Shown here: piece by piece, positions 56,501 to 64,000 of the stretch
How positions within the stretch are numbered: the stretch's first letter is position 1
Layout of the letters: every line of letters begins with the position of its first letter
Origin: Pycnococcus provasolii
Lineage: Eukaryota > Chlorophyta > Pseudoscourfieldiophyceae > Pseudoscourfieldiales
DNA: 64,000 nucleotides
Direction: 5' to 3'
Assembly (NCBI GenBank): GCA_049487715.1
Contig: CP150548.1
Location: 620,001 to 684,000, forward strand
The notes under the pieces: generated by a model
The model's database searches: none
What the model saw: the letters and a program-made list of their open reading frames with translations, nothing else
Told to the model about the DNA's origin: nothing
Translations under genes and position numbers: made by a program

Positions 56501-56747
56501 AAGTTGTTGTGAGTGCGACGGCCATCATAGCAGTTGCGCCTTAAGCTGGTGTAGGCAGCGCGTCGCAAGGCGGTGTCGCTCCATGTGTCGTCGACGCGTG
56601 ACGTTCGCTCAAGCACGTACCCTTTGCGTGGTTGAAAACGTTCTCGCCCACGACACTTGTGACAGCTTCATTCACAAGCTGTTCGATCTCGTCGCTGTCG
56701 ACGAGCTGCTCTTCGGTGAGTCCTCCCGGACCGAGTTCGCCGTCCAT
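56078..56747 (-). CDS. Tctex-type dynein light chain (DYNLT)
   Basis: Three short exons (56747-56621, 56417-56317, 56206-56078) are joined across introns of 203 and 110 nt. Both have GTACGT donors, and acceptors TTCAG and ACAG, and all phases fit. The product has 118 residues, the family length. Exon 1 holds the acidic helix DSDEIEQLVNEAVTSVVGEN; exon 2 VNVWTGNVVEGCLKRLASL and KPFKYVVTANIMQR; exon 3 CGAGVHTASTCWWDAETDGK and a YVIVAVFWVAI end. This matches DYNLT/LC14-type chains of flagellar inner arms and cytoplasmic dynein. Land plants without sperm flagella lack dyneins, so this gene implies flagella or a dynein motor. Intron 1 carries a long CA repeat. Confidence 0.92.
56455..56499. repeat. 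(GT)n microsatellite in DYNLT intron 1
   Basis: About 22 uninterrupted GT units on the plus strand, read as (CA)n in the DYNLT transcript, lie about 40-80 bases from the 3' splice site. CA repeats near splice sites can influence splicing in other eukaryotes. Confidence 0.95.
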
Positions 56748-57867
56748 TCTCGTACTAATCGCACGAGAATGAGAATGGCCGAAAGGGAAGGAGGAGGGCA
56801 GGAGGGGGAGGGCGAACTTCAGGGGCCCACCAGGTTACCACGCACGAGAACAGTGAATTGGGCAGTGCGTTGTGGAAACTCGCATTGTAGAAACCCATCG
56901 ACAACGACCACGACCACGACAACGACCACGACCACGACAAGGAACCACGAACAACATTAGACGAGCCTGTTTGTTGCCTCCTGCCAAGAACCACATTCAT
57001 TCATCAGAATCAAAATCAGGAAAAACCGGCCTTGCAAAGAACAGGCCGCGAGCCCGCGAGGGCCTTATTTTAGTTGTCGTCGAGTCCTGGGAGGGCGTGT
57101 GAGAATCATACTGACAGTAGTCTTACCGGTAACCGTAGGTTAAGAGAGAGAGACTTGGCGACTTGCAAGCGCATGATTAGACAAGCGCATGAATAGCGCA
57201 TAACTTCCGAGTTCATCAGAAAATGACCTTGCGCTTGCGGGCCTCTCTCACTCGCGGACCTCTCTCCTAGTCTAAAAAGTACTTCTTAAGGCTTAAGGGA
57301 CCAGTGAGTGGCATGGGCCGCGTACGTTTTCCCTCGTATTTTTACGCGCTCATTACAGGGCTGTGTAGGCCGGACTCCTGTCAGTTGTCACCTGAAAGGG
57401 AACTCTGGCACGCAAGACGAGACCAGATGCCAGACCTTCTTGGCCTGCGACTCTCTTGCGACTCTGCGACTTGCGAGAATGCGAGATGGGATGCCAACGA
57501 CAGTGTCAAAGCCCAAGCTCATCACACGTACACCACGCACAGAATGCAGAACGCACAGAACGCAGAACGCACAGAACGCTGCAAGGGGCAAGGGAAAGGA
57601 ACGGAACGGCGTATGAAACTAAAACCACGTAGGAAAGACGTAGGAAGGACAAAAAGCGAGTTCCATTCAATTCAAACACTGACTGAGAGTTCAAAAGGGT
57701 ATCCCCATCTGACCGAGTGCTTTGGGCATTTTATCCACATCCCTTCTTGTGCCCGTGCCCGTCAGCCCGTGGGGGACTTTTGGGAGGGTACTTTTTCGGG
57801 GGACAAACAGAAAAGGGGCCTGCTTCCCTTCCCTTCGGCGGCGCGTTTGCCCCCTTCATTCTTCGCC
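56748..57867. promoter_or_regulatory. Divergent promoter, DYNLT / rpoB, and long rpoB leader
   Basis: At 1,120 bases this is the longest gene-free stretch. It contains CACGACAACGAC repeats (56896-56940), a doubled GCGGGCCTCTCTCACTCGCGG-like motif (57236-57268), and AGAACGCACAGAACGCAG repeats at 57541-57580. The rpoB frame is open from 57304 but codes low-complexity residues there. No telomere-type array is present. Confidence 0.45.
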
Positions 57868-60800
57868 ATGCCGGTGGTGCCTCTATGCGGTGTTCGTTTC
57901 CCTCGCACGCATGCGAGTAGTGGTGGTCCTCCTCCTGCCTCCTCCTCCTCCTCGTCTCGTCCTCAACGTGCCTCTGTGAAACCTTTGGCGACCCCTGGTG
58001 GGTCATCAGGTTCTTCAGCTCACCCGTTTGTGAATGCCGCGACCGTGGAAACTCCGGCGGGGGCGTCGTCCATGGCGGAGCAAAGTGGTGGGGGTGTCGT
58101 ACACCCAGGCAAGTACCGCAGGCGAACGCGACCGGACCCGTACGGAAGACAGCAGGGTGGCGCGTACACAGACACGCGCAAGGACCTCCCGCCAACCTTC
58201 CCCGACGACGGACGAGACCGACGGGGGGGACTCAACGTCGTCGACCTGCCAGACCTTGTCACCATGCAAAGAGAGAGCTTCCTCAGGTTCATCCAGTACG
58301 GAATGCCGAACGAAATGAGACGACTGCTCAACTACAACATCTCGTACACCGCCCGCGACGAACGAATCTCGCCGCGACAGGAGGCGGAGCAGAAGTACAG
58401 CTGGCGAACAACATCCATCAAGGAGAGGGCACCCGACGCCGAGCACGGCGGGGCGAACGAAGCGGACCACCCGTTCATCGATCCCATGGCGAACGTGCCA
58501 CCTCCGCAGACGCTCAACGAACGCGACCTCGGACTTGGGCTCGTCGTCCACGAGGTGCTGCACCCGCTGCACTTCAAATTCGAGCGGCCCACGCTCACCG
58601 CGGAGGAGTGCCTCGTGGAGGGGCGCACGTACTCAGCGCGCGTCTGGGCGCCCGTCAGCGTGAGCGTGCGGCCTAAGCGTGACGCCGACGAAAATGTGGA
58701 GAGCTCCGCGGAGGACGCATGGAGGGAGGCTCTCGTGCACTACTATGCGAGCTATCCAAGCGCACCACCGCCGCCAGCGACGGGTGCGAATGGCGAGGCA
58801 CAGGTGCCAAAGGAGATCCATCGCATGGGATGGGTTCACATGGCGGACGTTCCACTACTCACAGACACGGGCCACTTTGTCATCAACGGAATCAACAAGG
58901 TTGTCGTGAGCCAGATCGTACGCGCGCCTGGCGTCTACTTCACCGAGGAGCTTGATTACGCGCATGGCAACCTGCCGTATCGCACCTTCACCGCCACGAT
59001 CATCACGTCGTACGGCGTTTGGATGAGGGTGGAATTTGACAAATTTGGGCGGCTGTTCATGAAACTTGACAAGAGCACGAAGGTTAACCTGATCGTACTC
59101 CTGCAGGCGATGGGCATGCCTCTCAGCCGAATTCTCGCCGGGTTTCGGCATCCCGAGTTTGTGCGGCGCAACTGCATGGCCCCGGACTTGCGAGGCAAGC
59201 CCGCGCATCCTGGCACGCAGGAGGAGGCGATCAAAGAGCTCATGGCGTTACTGTCGAAAAAGCGACGAAGCCTCGCCATGATTAATACCAGCAACACGCA
59301 GGCAGTGTCACAAATTGTGAGTGCAGATGCCGCAACGATCGAGATGGGAATGAGGGAGATCTACACGCGTTTCCTGGATCCGATGAGATACGAGTTGGGA
59401 AGAGAGGGGCGCATCGCTCTCAATGCAAAGCTGAACCTCTCCATTCCACTCGAGTTTGGGTACGTCACGCCGGAGGATCTCCTTGCAATCGGCGATCGAC
59501 TCGTGCAGATGTTCTACCACAAGGAGACGCCGCTCGACGACATCGACCACCTTCAGAATCGACGCGTGCGTAGCGTGGGCGAGTACATGACCGAGGCTCT
59601 TCGGAGGGGAACGAACAACGTCGCGGAGTACTGCAAGCGCAAGGCGCGGTCAGGGCGGTCAGGGAAGAAACCTGACCCGTTCCGATGGGACCACCGCGTG
59701 TGGACGAATGCGCTGAGCTCCGTAACGGGTGGCATCTTTGCACAGCTCATGGATCAGAGCAATCCACTCGCGGAGGTGACGCATAAGCGTCGCATCACGC
59801 AGATGGGACCCGGCGGAATTTCGGGCGACCGCGTGTCGATGGAGATTCGCGACGTTCATCCGTCGCACTTTGGGCGCATCTGCTTCATCGAGACGCCCGA
59901 GGGATGGAACGCCGGTCTTGTCATGAGTTTGACGGCTTTTGCCCGCGTTGGATCTGGAGGGCTCATCGAAAGCCCGTTCCATCTCTGCCGCGACGGATAC
60001 ATCGACACGCGCATGCGGCCTCGATTCCTCACCGCAATGCAGGAGTACTACCTATTCGCAAGCCTCGGCGACTACCTCGCATCGCCGGAGGGGAAGATAC
60101 CCACGGTGACGAAAACGCAGGAGCTGACGTACCGTCACCAGGGCGACTACAAGTTTGCACGCAACAACTCAAAGCTCAACATCACGCCCGTAAGCAGCTG
60201 CTCTTTCATGTCCGTCGCGACCGCGTGTATCCCGTTCCTCGAACACGACGACTGCAACCGCGCGCTGATGGGAAGCAACATGCAACGGCAGAGTGTCACG
60301 CTTCTGAACCCAGAGCGCCCCATCGTCGGCACAGGCTTCGAGCCCATCGTCGTCGCGGACACGGGCAGCTCGGTGCGAGCTCAGGAGGCGGGCGTGGTAA
60401 CCAAGTCTCATGCGGACGAGATCGTTGTGCGATACAGCGGTGAGGTTGACGGCAAGCCGGCGCTGCGAAGATACCCGCTGAAGAGGTACTTCCAAACGAA
60501 TCAAAACACGACAGGCAGGCAGCGTCCCGTTGTGCGACGCGGGCAGCTTGTGCAGGCTGGTGACCTCCTGGCGGATGGCATCTCGTGCGTGAAGGGCGAC
60601 CTGAGCCTCGGCACGAACGTGCGCGTGGCGTACATTCCCTGGTCGGGCTACAACTACGAGGACTCGATCATCGTGTCAAATCGCATGCTCGACGAGGATC
60701 GCTTCACGTCAATGCACGTGAAGAAGTACTCCACGTCCGTTGAAGATCACATGCTGAAGGATGGCAGCGAGCTGTCTGAGACGTTGACGCGTGAACTTCC

Positions 60801-61923
60801 AGGCTACTCGCCAAGCGAATTATGCCACCTCGACGAGCGCGGCATTGTTCGCGTGGGATCTGTGGTATTTGACAAGATGGTACTCGTGGGCAAGACCGTG
60901 CCGCGTGACTCCACCGAGCTCCCGCCGGAGGTGGCACTGCTTCAGGCGATTCTCGGCGAGGAGGCGAAGCAGGTGCGTGACGTGTCGCTTCGCCTGCCGT
61001 GGGGGATCAAGGGCCGCGTCGTGGACGTCAAGGTGCACACAGATATGGAGACGCCGCCCGTGCGCCGAGGGAAGCAGGCGACGAGCGCGCCACGCGAGCC
61101 TCGGATCAGCAGCGTGCAGGTAAAGGTGATGATTCAGCGCCGCCTGCGAATTGGCGATAAGCTCGCCGGTCGGCACGGAAATAAGGGCGTGGTTTCCAAG
61201 ATTGTCCCACCGTGCGACATGCCCCATCTTCCCGATGGCCAGCCTGTTGATATCATCCTCAATCCACTCGGCGTTCCGAGTCGCATGAACGTCGGTCAGC
61301 TCTACGAGGCGCTGCTCGGCCTTGCAGGGTACTACATGGACGAGTCGTATCGCCTTGCACCTTTCCAGTCCAAGTGGGGATACCGTGCAACGGAAAAGCT
61401 GGTGTACACCAAGCTTCATGACGCGGCAAAGCGCACGGGACATCGTTGGCTGTTCCATCCAGAGCATCCAGGCAAATTCCCGCTGACGGATGGTCGCACG
61501 GGCCGCGTTTTCGACCAGCCGGTACTCGCGGGCGTGTCGCACTTCCTCAAGTTGTACCACATGGTGGAAGAGAAATTCCACGTGCGATCCACAGGCAGCT
61601 ACTCGTTCATTTTGAATCAGCCGATGGGCGGTCGAAAGAGCAAGGGTGGACAGCGCGTGGGAGAGATGGAGATTTGGGCGTTGCAGGGATACGGTGCCGC
61701 TCACATCCTCCAGGAACTTCTAACTGTCAAGGCTGACGACATCAAACAGCGTCAGATGATGCAGCTGAGCATCGTGCGTACCGGCCTCGTGCCGAAGGGC
61801 AATGTCAGCGAAGGCTTCAAGGCGATCGTTTCCTACATGAAAGCTCTTTGTCTTGACGTGGAGATGTTCGAAGGCAAAATGGCACGCGGTGATTTGAACC
61901 GAGTCGACTTGCGCTATAAGTAG
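57868..61923 (+). CDS. rpoB: Nuclear-encoded plastid-type RNA polymerase subunit beta
   Basis: 1,351 residues from the ATG at 57868. The first 75 or so are Ser/Pro/Ala-rich and almost without acids (MPVVPLCGVRFPRTHASSGG), a transit peptide. Then the full bacterial/plastid beta subunit is seen: VDLPDLVTMQRESFLRF, VPLLTDTGHFVINGINKVVV, FAQLMDQSNPLAEVTHKRRI (rifampicin region), FLEHDDCNRALMGSNMQRQS, YIPWSGYNYEDSIIVSNRM, GDKLAGRHGNKGVVSKI, NPLGVPSRMNVGQLYEALLG and GGQRVGEMEIWALQGYGAAH. The short middle and the YRLAPFQSKWGYRA-type region match plastid rather than proteobacterial beta. It is not RPB2, RPA2 or RPC2. No stop or frameshift occurs. Beta pairs with beta' to form the active centre of the plastid-encoded polymerase. 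Its flanks are ordinary nuclear genes (DYNLT and pyroglutamyl peptidase). Confidence 0.92.
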   Translation: MPVVPLCGVRFPRTHASSGGPPPASSSSSSRPQRASVKPLATPGGSSGSSAHPFVNAATVETPAGASSMAEQSGGGVVHPGKYRRRTRPDPYGRQQGGAYTDTRKDLPPTFPDDGRDRRGGLNVVDLPDLVTMQRESFLRFIQYGMPNEMRRLLNYNISYTARDERISPRQEAEQKYSWRTTSIKERAPDAEHGGANEADHPFIDPMANVPPPQTLNERDLGLGLVVHEVLHPLHFKFERPTLTAEECLVEGRTYSARVWAPVSVSVRPKRDADENVESSAEDAWREALVHYYASYPSAPPPPATGANGEAQVPKEIHRMGWVHMADVPLLTDTGHFVINGINKVVVSQIVRAPGVYFTEELDYAHGNLPYRTFTATIITSYGVWMRVEFDKFGRLFMKLDKSTKVNLIVLLQAMGMPLSRILAGFRHPEFVRRNCMAPDLRGKPAHPGTQEEAIKELMALLSKKRRSLAMINTSNTQAVSQIVSADAATIEMGMREIYTRFLDPMRYELGREGRIALNAKLNLSIPLEFGYVTPEDLLAIGDRLVQMFYHKETPLDDIDHLQNRRVRSVGEYMTEALRRGTNNVAEYCKRKARSGRSGKKPDPFRWDHRVWTNALSSVTGGIFAQLMDQSNPLAEVTHKRRITQMGPGGISGDRVSMEIRDVHPSHFGRICFIETPEGWNAGLVMSLTAFARVGSGGLIESPFHLCRDGYIDTRMRPRFLTAMQEYYLFASLGDYLASPEGKIPTVTKTQELTYRHQGDYKFARNNSKLNITPVSSCSFMSVATACIPFLEHDDCNRALMGSNMQRQSVTLLNPERPIVGTGFEPIVVADTGSSVRAQEAGVVTKSHADEIVVRYSGEVDGKPALRRYPLKRYFQTNQNTTGRQRPVVRRGQLVQAGDLLADGISCVKGDLSLGTNVRVAYIPWSGYNYEDSIIVSNRMLDEDRFTSMHVKKYSTSVEDHMLKDGSELSETLTRELPGYSPSELCHLDERGIVRVGSVVFDKMVLVGKTVPRDSTELPPEVALLQAILGEEAKQVRDVSLRLPWGIKGRVVDVKVHTDMETPPVRRGKQATSAPREPRISSVQVKVMIQRRLRIGDKLAGRHGNKGVVSKIVPPCDMPHLPDGQPVDIILNPLGVPSRMNVGQLYEALLGLAGYYMDESYRLAPFQSKWGYRATEKLVYTKLHDAAKRTGHRWLFHPEHPGKFPLTDGRTGRVFDQPVLAGVSHFLKLYHMVEEKFHVRSTGSYSFILNQPMGGRKSKGGQRVGEMEIWALQGYGAAHILQELLTVKADDIKQRQMMQLSIVRTGLVPKGNVSEGFKAIVSYMKALCLDVEMFEGKMARGDLNRVDLRYK

Positions 61924-61986
61924 TACACCCACACAAGTAAGTAACAAAATGTGTTTCAACATACAAAATCAAGAACAGTACAGGCT

Positions 61987-62619
61987 CTAGAAGCGATCGC
62001 ACAAGCAACTCGGAAGTTTCGCTTCGACACTTGCGCAGGCGAGCGCGATAACTTCGCAAACTGCCGCCGTGGTATCGCTGACCGGCATGACGTTTGTATC
62101 AGGGACGTGGATAAAGAGCGCGTGGTGAAGAGGGTTGGTTCTGCACGCGTTGAGCGAGTGCCAATAGGTGTAGTTGCAGACGTAGCGTCCAGCGTCTTGT
62201 GACACCTTCGCTTGATACCCCTTCGCTGATAGCGACTTGCACATTTCGTCGACGTCAAGTCTCGTCCTTAGAATGGCATCGTTTTCGAATGCGTCGTCGA
62301 TGCGCTCGTTTGTGGGCTGGTAGTTGGCATTGTCGGGAACAGGAAAGTCTGCGCAATTTCTCGCGCACGCCTCAAGCTCAATTTGTGGACTTGTCGCCGA
62401 CTGCTTGACACCGAGATGAATATATACGCTCGGCATGTCGTCGTCACGCGTTTGTTTGCTGCACCACGCCGCACACAGCTTCGCGTCGACGTCGAGCGTT
62501 TCTGCTTGCTTGCTTTGCAGAGCATTTTCCTGCACGAGTCTTTGTATGATATCGACGGTAGGATTCGCCGCGACGCCTTCGAAGGCGCCGAACGCCGTCA
62601 CGTGCACGCGCACGACCAT
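61987..62619 (-). CDS. Pyroglutamyl peptidase I (peptidase family C15)
   Basis: 210 residues from the ATG at 62619, the normal family length. The start VRVHVTAFGAFEGVAANPT contains the substrate loop. Catalytic residues are the Glu in IELEACARN, the Cys in SQDAGRYVCNYTYWHSL (GRYxCN-TY is the active-site motif) and the His in HALFIHVPDT. The enzyme removes N-terminal pyroglutamate from peptides in the cytosol. It converges on rpoB with 63 bases between stops and is divergent with the TRAF-type gene across a region with CCCTAACCC. Confidence 0.92.
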   Translation of the reverse strand: MVVRVHVTAFGAFEGVAANPTVDIIQRLVQENALQSKQAETLDVDAKLCAAWCSKQTRDDDMPSVYIHLGVKQSATSPQIELEACARNCADFPVPDNANYQPTNERIDDAFENDAILRTRLDVDEMCKSLSAKGYQAKVSQDAGRYVCNYTYWHSLNACRTNPLHHALFIHVPDTNVMPVSDTTAAVCEVIALACASVEAKLPSCLCDRF

Positions 62620-62980
62620 AGCGAGCTAGGGAGAGGGAGCGCACCTGAAGAAGTTTCCTCGCCGTAACCCGTTAGAGCCCTAACCCAGAGTGGTAGGCCT
62701 TCCTAGGGTGTAGGGCTATATACCCTTTTTGGTAAACTGTCCCCCGCGGTTCCAAAAATTAAAATTAGTTTATTTTATTTTATTTTGTTTTATTTTATTT
62801 TGTTTTGCGCAAAACAACAAACACTCGAGCGGAAGAGATTGTGACCCGTAGTGGTATGGCCGCCGCGGACTCCTCCTCCTCCTCCTCATTCGTGTTGGTG
62901 TTTACATTTCACAACAACGCTGCTACCCTAGCAAGTAAGTAAGCTTTATTCACGTGAGCTTTAACAGAGCCATCGTCGCC
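62620..62980. promoter_or_regulatory. Divergent promoter, pyroglutamyl peptidase / RING-TRAF gene
   Basis: This 361-base region holds a telomere-type CCCTAACCC at 62678-62686 with a related TAGGGTGTAGGG at 62704-62715. An AT-rich tract of TTTTA/TTTTG pentamers at 62769-62807 stands out in this GC-rich DNA. An upstream ATG at 62856 opens 28 codons to a stop at 62940 and could be a uORF. Confidence 0.55.
62678..62686 (+). repeat. Telomere-type CCCTAACCC box
   Basis: A single short copy, weaker than the arrays at 40544 and 42252, with AACCC repeated just upstream (62666-62670). It sits about 60 bases from the pyroglutamyl peptidase ATG. Confidence 0.6.
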
Positions 62981-64000
62981 ATGCAGCAGCAGCAGCCAAC
63001 CTTGCAGCAGCACAACATGCCTGAGGCGGCGACTTCAGCTCATTCACGTTCGAGATCGTTTCTGCAGCGAAGAGGTCTACAGCTCGTGCCCTCGTCGCAC
63101 GACGAAGCCTTAAGGCAACGGGGGGAACTGTACGCGTCGTATCGGGCCACGCACGATACCGTGACGGCGTACGTGGGAAAGCCGCCTGAACTGCTGCTGT
63201 GCCCGTGCTGCGGCGACGTGTTCGACGACGCCGTGCTTCTTCCGTGTGGACACTCGCACTGCCGCACGTGCGCCACACTTCCCGCGCTCAGAGATAGCGC
63301 ATTGTCAAGAGGTATGCTGCCAGAGGCGACGGACGCGACGTGCACCTTGTGCAACGTCACGTGGCAGCACGCGGAGACACCCGCGGATGTCGCGAGAGGC
63401 AGGAGCGCGATGGAGGTGCTGAAGGTGCTGTGCTGCCACGGCTTGAGACTCGTCGCGACCGAGGAACAGACGTTCGGCGGAAAGCACAGGAAGATCAAGG
63501 TGCGCGGACTCGGCGCGGACGGAAGCGACGGGAGCTCTTTCGTGGCTTTGGATCCAAGTGGTTGTCGGACGATCGTGCCGCTCAGCGATAAGCAGGAGCA
63601 CGAAGCGGCTTGCCCTTTTCGACCCGTCGTGTGCGGCCTGCGCGACGACGATAGTAAGCAGCGCCGTGAAGGCGACGAGGTGCAAGGCTACGACGCCAGT
63701 GGAGTGAGGAGGCATAGCGTGGCACATTCGTGCACGGCACGCGTGCGCTTCAAGGATCTGGATGCGCACAGGCGCACGTGCGAGTTTCGGCGCGTCACGT
63801 GCCTGCGATGCGGTAAGTCGTTCAACGCACGCAGACAAGCTGAGCACGACGCGATTTGCGAGATGACGCCTTGCCCTCTGGGATGCGGCGCGCTCTGCCG
63901 TCGCGGTGATGGCGTTTCAAAGCACATCGAGTACGACTGCCCCCGCGCACTCGTGTACTGCGGCAACATCGCGGAGCGCGGAGAGGAGGCTGACGGCACG
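62981..64000 (+). CDS. RING / TRAF-type zinc finger protein, 3' end outside window
   Basis: 340 residues from the ATG at 62981 to the window edge, frame open. After a Gln/His-rich start a RING domain lies near 68-125: CPCCGDVF, LPCGHSHCRTC and, after a spacer, CTLCNVTW; the last pair is CxxC as in TRAF and NHL-type ligases. From about 200 TRAF-type fingers follow: HEAACPFRPVVCG, HRRTCEFRRVTCLRCGKSF, HDAICEMTPCPLGCGA and HIEYDCPRALVYCG, with regular C-x-C-x-H-x-C spacing. It is probably an E3 ubiquitin ligase. Whether a MATH or other C-terminal domain exists lies beyond the window. Confidence 0.85.
   Translation, partial: MQQQQPTLQQHNMPEAATSAHSRSRSFLQRRGLQLVPSSHDEALRQRGELYASYRATHDTVTAYVGKPPELLLCPCCGDVFDDAVLLPCGHSHCRTCATLPALRDSALSRGMLPEATDATCTLCNVTWQHAETPADVARGRSAMEVLKVLCCHGLRLVATEEQTFGGKHRKIKVRGLGADGSDGSSFVALDPSGCRTIVPLSDKQEHEAACPFRPVVCGLRDDDSKQRREGDEVQGYDASGVRRHSVAHSCTARVRFKDLDAHRRTCEFRRVTCLRCGKSFNARRQAEHDAICEMTPCPLGCGALCRRGDGVSKHIEYDCPRALVYCGNIAERGEEADGT

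Noticed and set aside
57304-57867. N-terminal extension of the rpoB frame by up to 188 residues
   Set aside because: It begins at GTG, is low-complexity, and the transit-like start is at the ATG at 57868.
57868-61923. rpoB as bacterial contamination or chimeric assembly
   Set aside because: The protein is of plastid type with a transit-like N-terminus, base composition matches the neighbours, and eukaryotic genes lie within 60 to 1,200 bases on both sides. Only read data can exclude it fully.
1-64000. tRNA or other structural RNA genes
   Set aside because: I looked in the intergenic gaps for TTCRA-type T-loops with matching stems and found none; a covariance-model scan was not possible here.

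Overview
The window is nuclear DNA of a gene-dense, intron-poor eukaryote, most likely a green alga of prasinophyte type. The clues are a plastid ribosomal protein L15 with a transit peptide, a plastid-type RNA polymerase beta subunit, a YGGT/YlmG protein, a TIM17-SAM protein of the HP30 type, an RTF2 of the plant form with a ubiquitin-like N-terminus, and TGTAA-type signals just past many stop codons. A Tctex-type dynein light chain and an EML-PLAT giant protein suggest that the organism builds flagella. I support 36 protein genes. Ten GT-AG introns of 73 to 203 nt fall in eight of them. I saw no tRNA, rRNA, CRISPR or intact transposon.

Layout. 1-14 kb: VHS-GAT trafficking protein (cut by the window start), RAD18, an EF-hand protein, and one 3,004-residue protein joining an EF-hand-like region, a HELP motif, WD40 propellers, 14 PLAT domains and a WW-like tail. 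14-30 kb: TRAPPC2L, a four-pass membrane protein, mitochondrial CPN10, RTF2, formylglycine-generating enzyme, a secreted glycoprotein, a VWA/Cache membrane protein, a COMM-domain protein, YGGT protein, TlyA-type rRNA methylase, PP2C phosphatase and ASF1. 30-45 kb: a BAH protein, DIS3L2-type exonuclease, a five-repeat 'integrase repeat unit' protein, an NmrA-like protein, UFSP2 protease, an FHA protein, UBC12, a 108-residue orphan, a TIM17-SAM protein and plastid L15. 45-64 kb: an orphan, an SDR with a Tat-type lumen signal, an F-box protein, an MFS transporter, a histidine phosphatase, CDP-diacylglycerol synthase, DYNLT, nuclear-encoded plastid RpoB, pyroglutamyl peptidase, and a RING/TRAF protein (cut by the window end).

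Two features go beyond single genes. Neighbouring genes alternate strand at 29 of 35 junctions, so most promoters are shared by divergent pairs. Five of the 15 divergent promoters carry telomere-type CCCTAA/TTAGGG motifs, from single boxes to about seven copies, and none of the convergent junctions do.

The most interesting locus is rpoB: a gene normally kept in the plastid genome appears here with a transit peptide between ordinary nuclear genes. RTF2, the formylglycine-generating enzyme and the VWA protein carry apparent single-base frame breaks, two of them at C/G runs, so some may be sequence errors.
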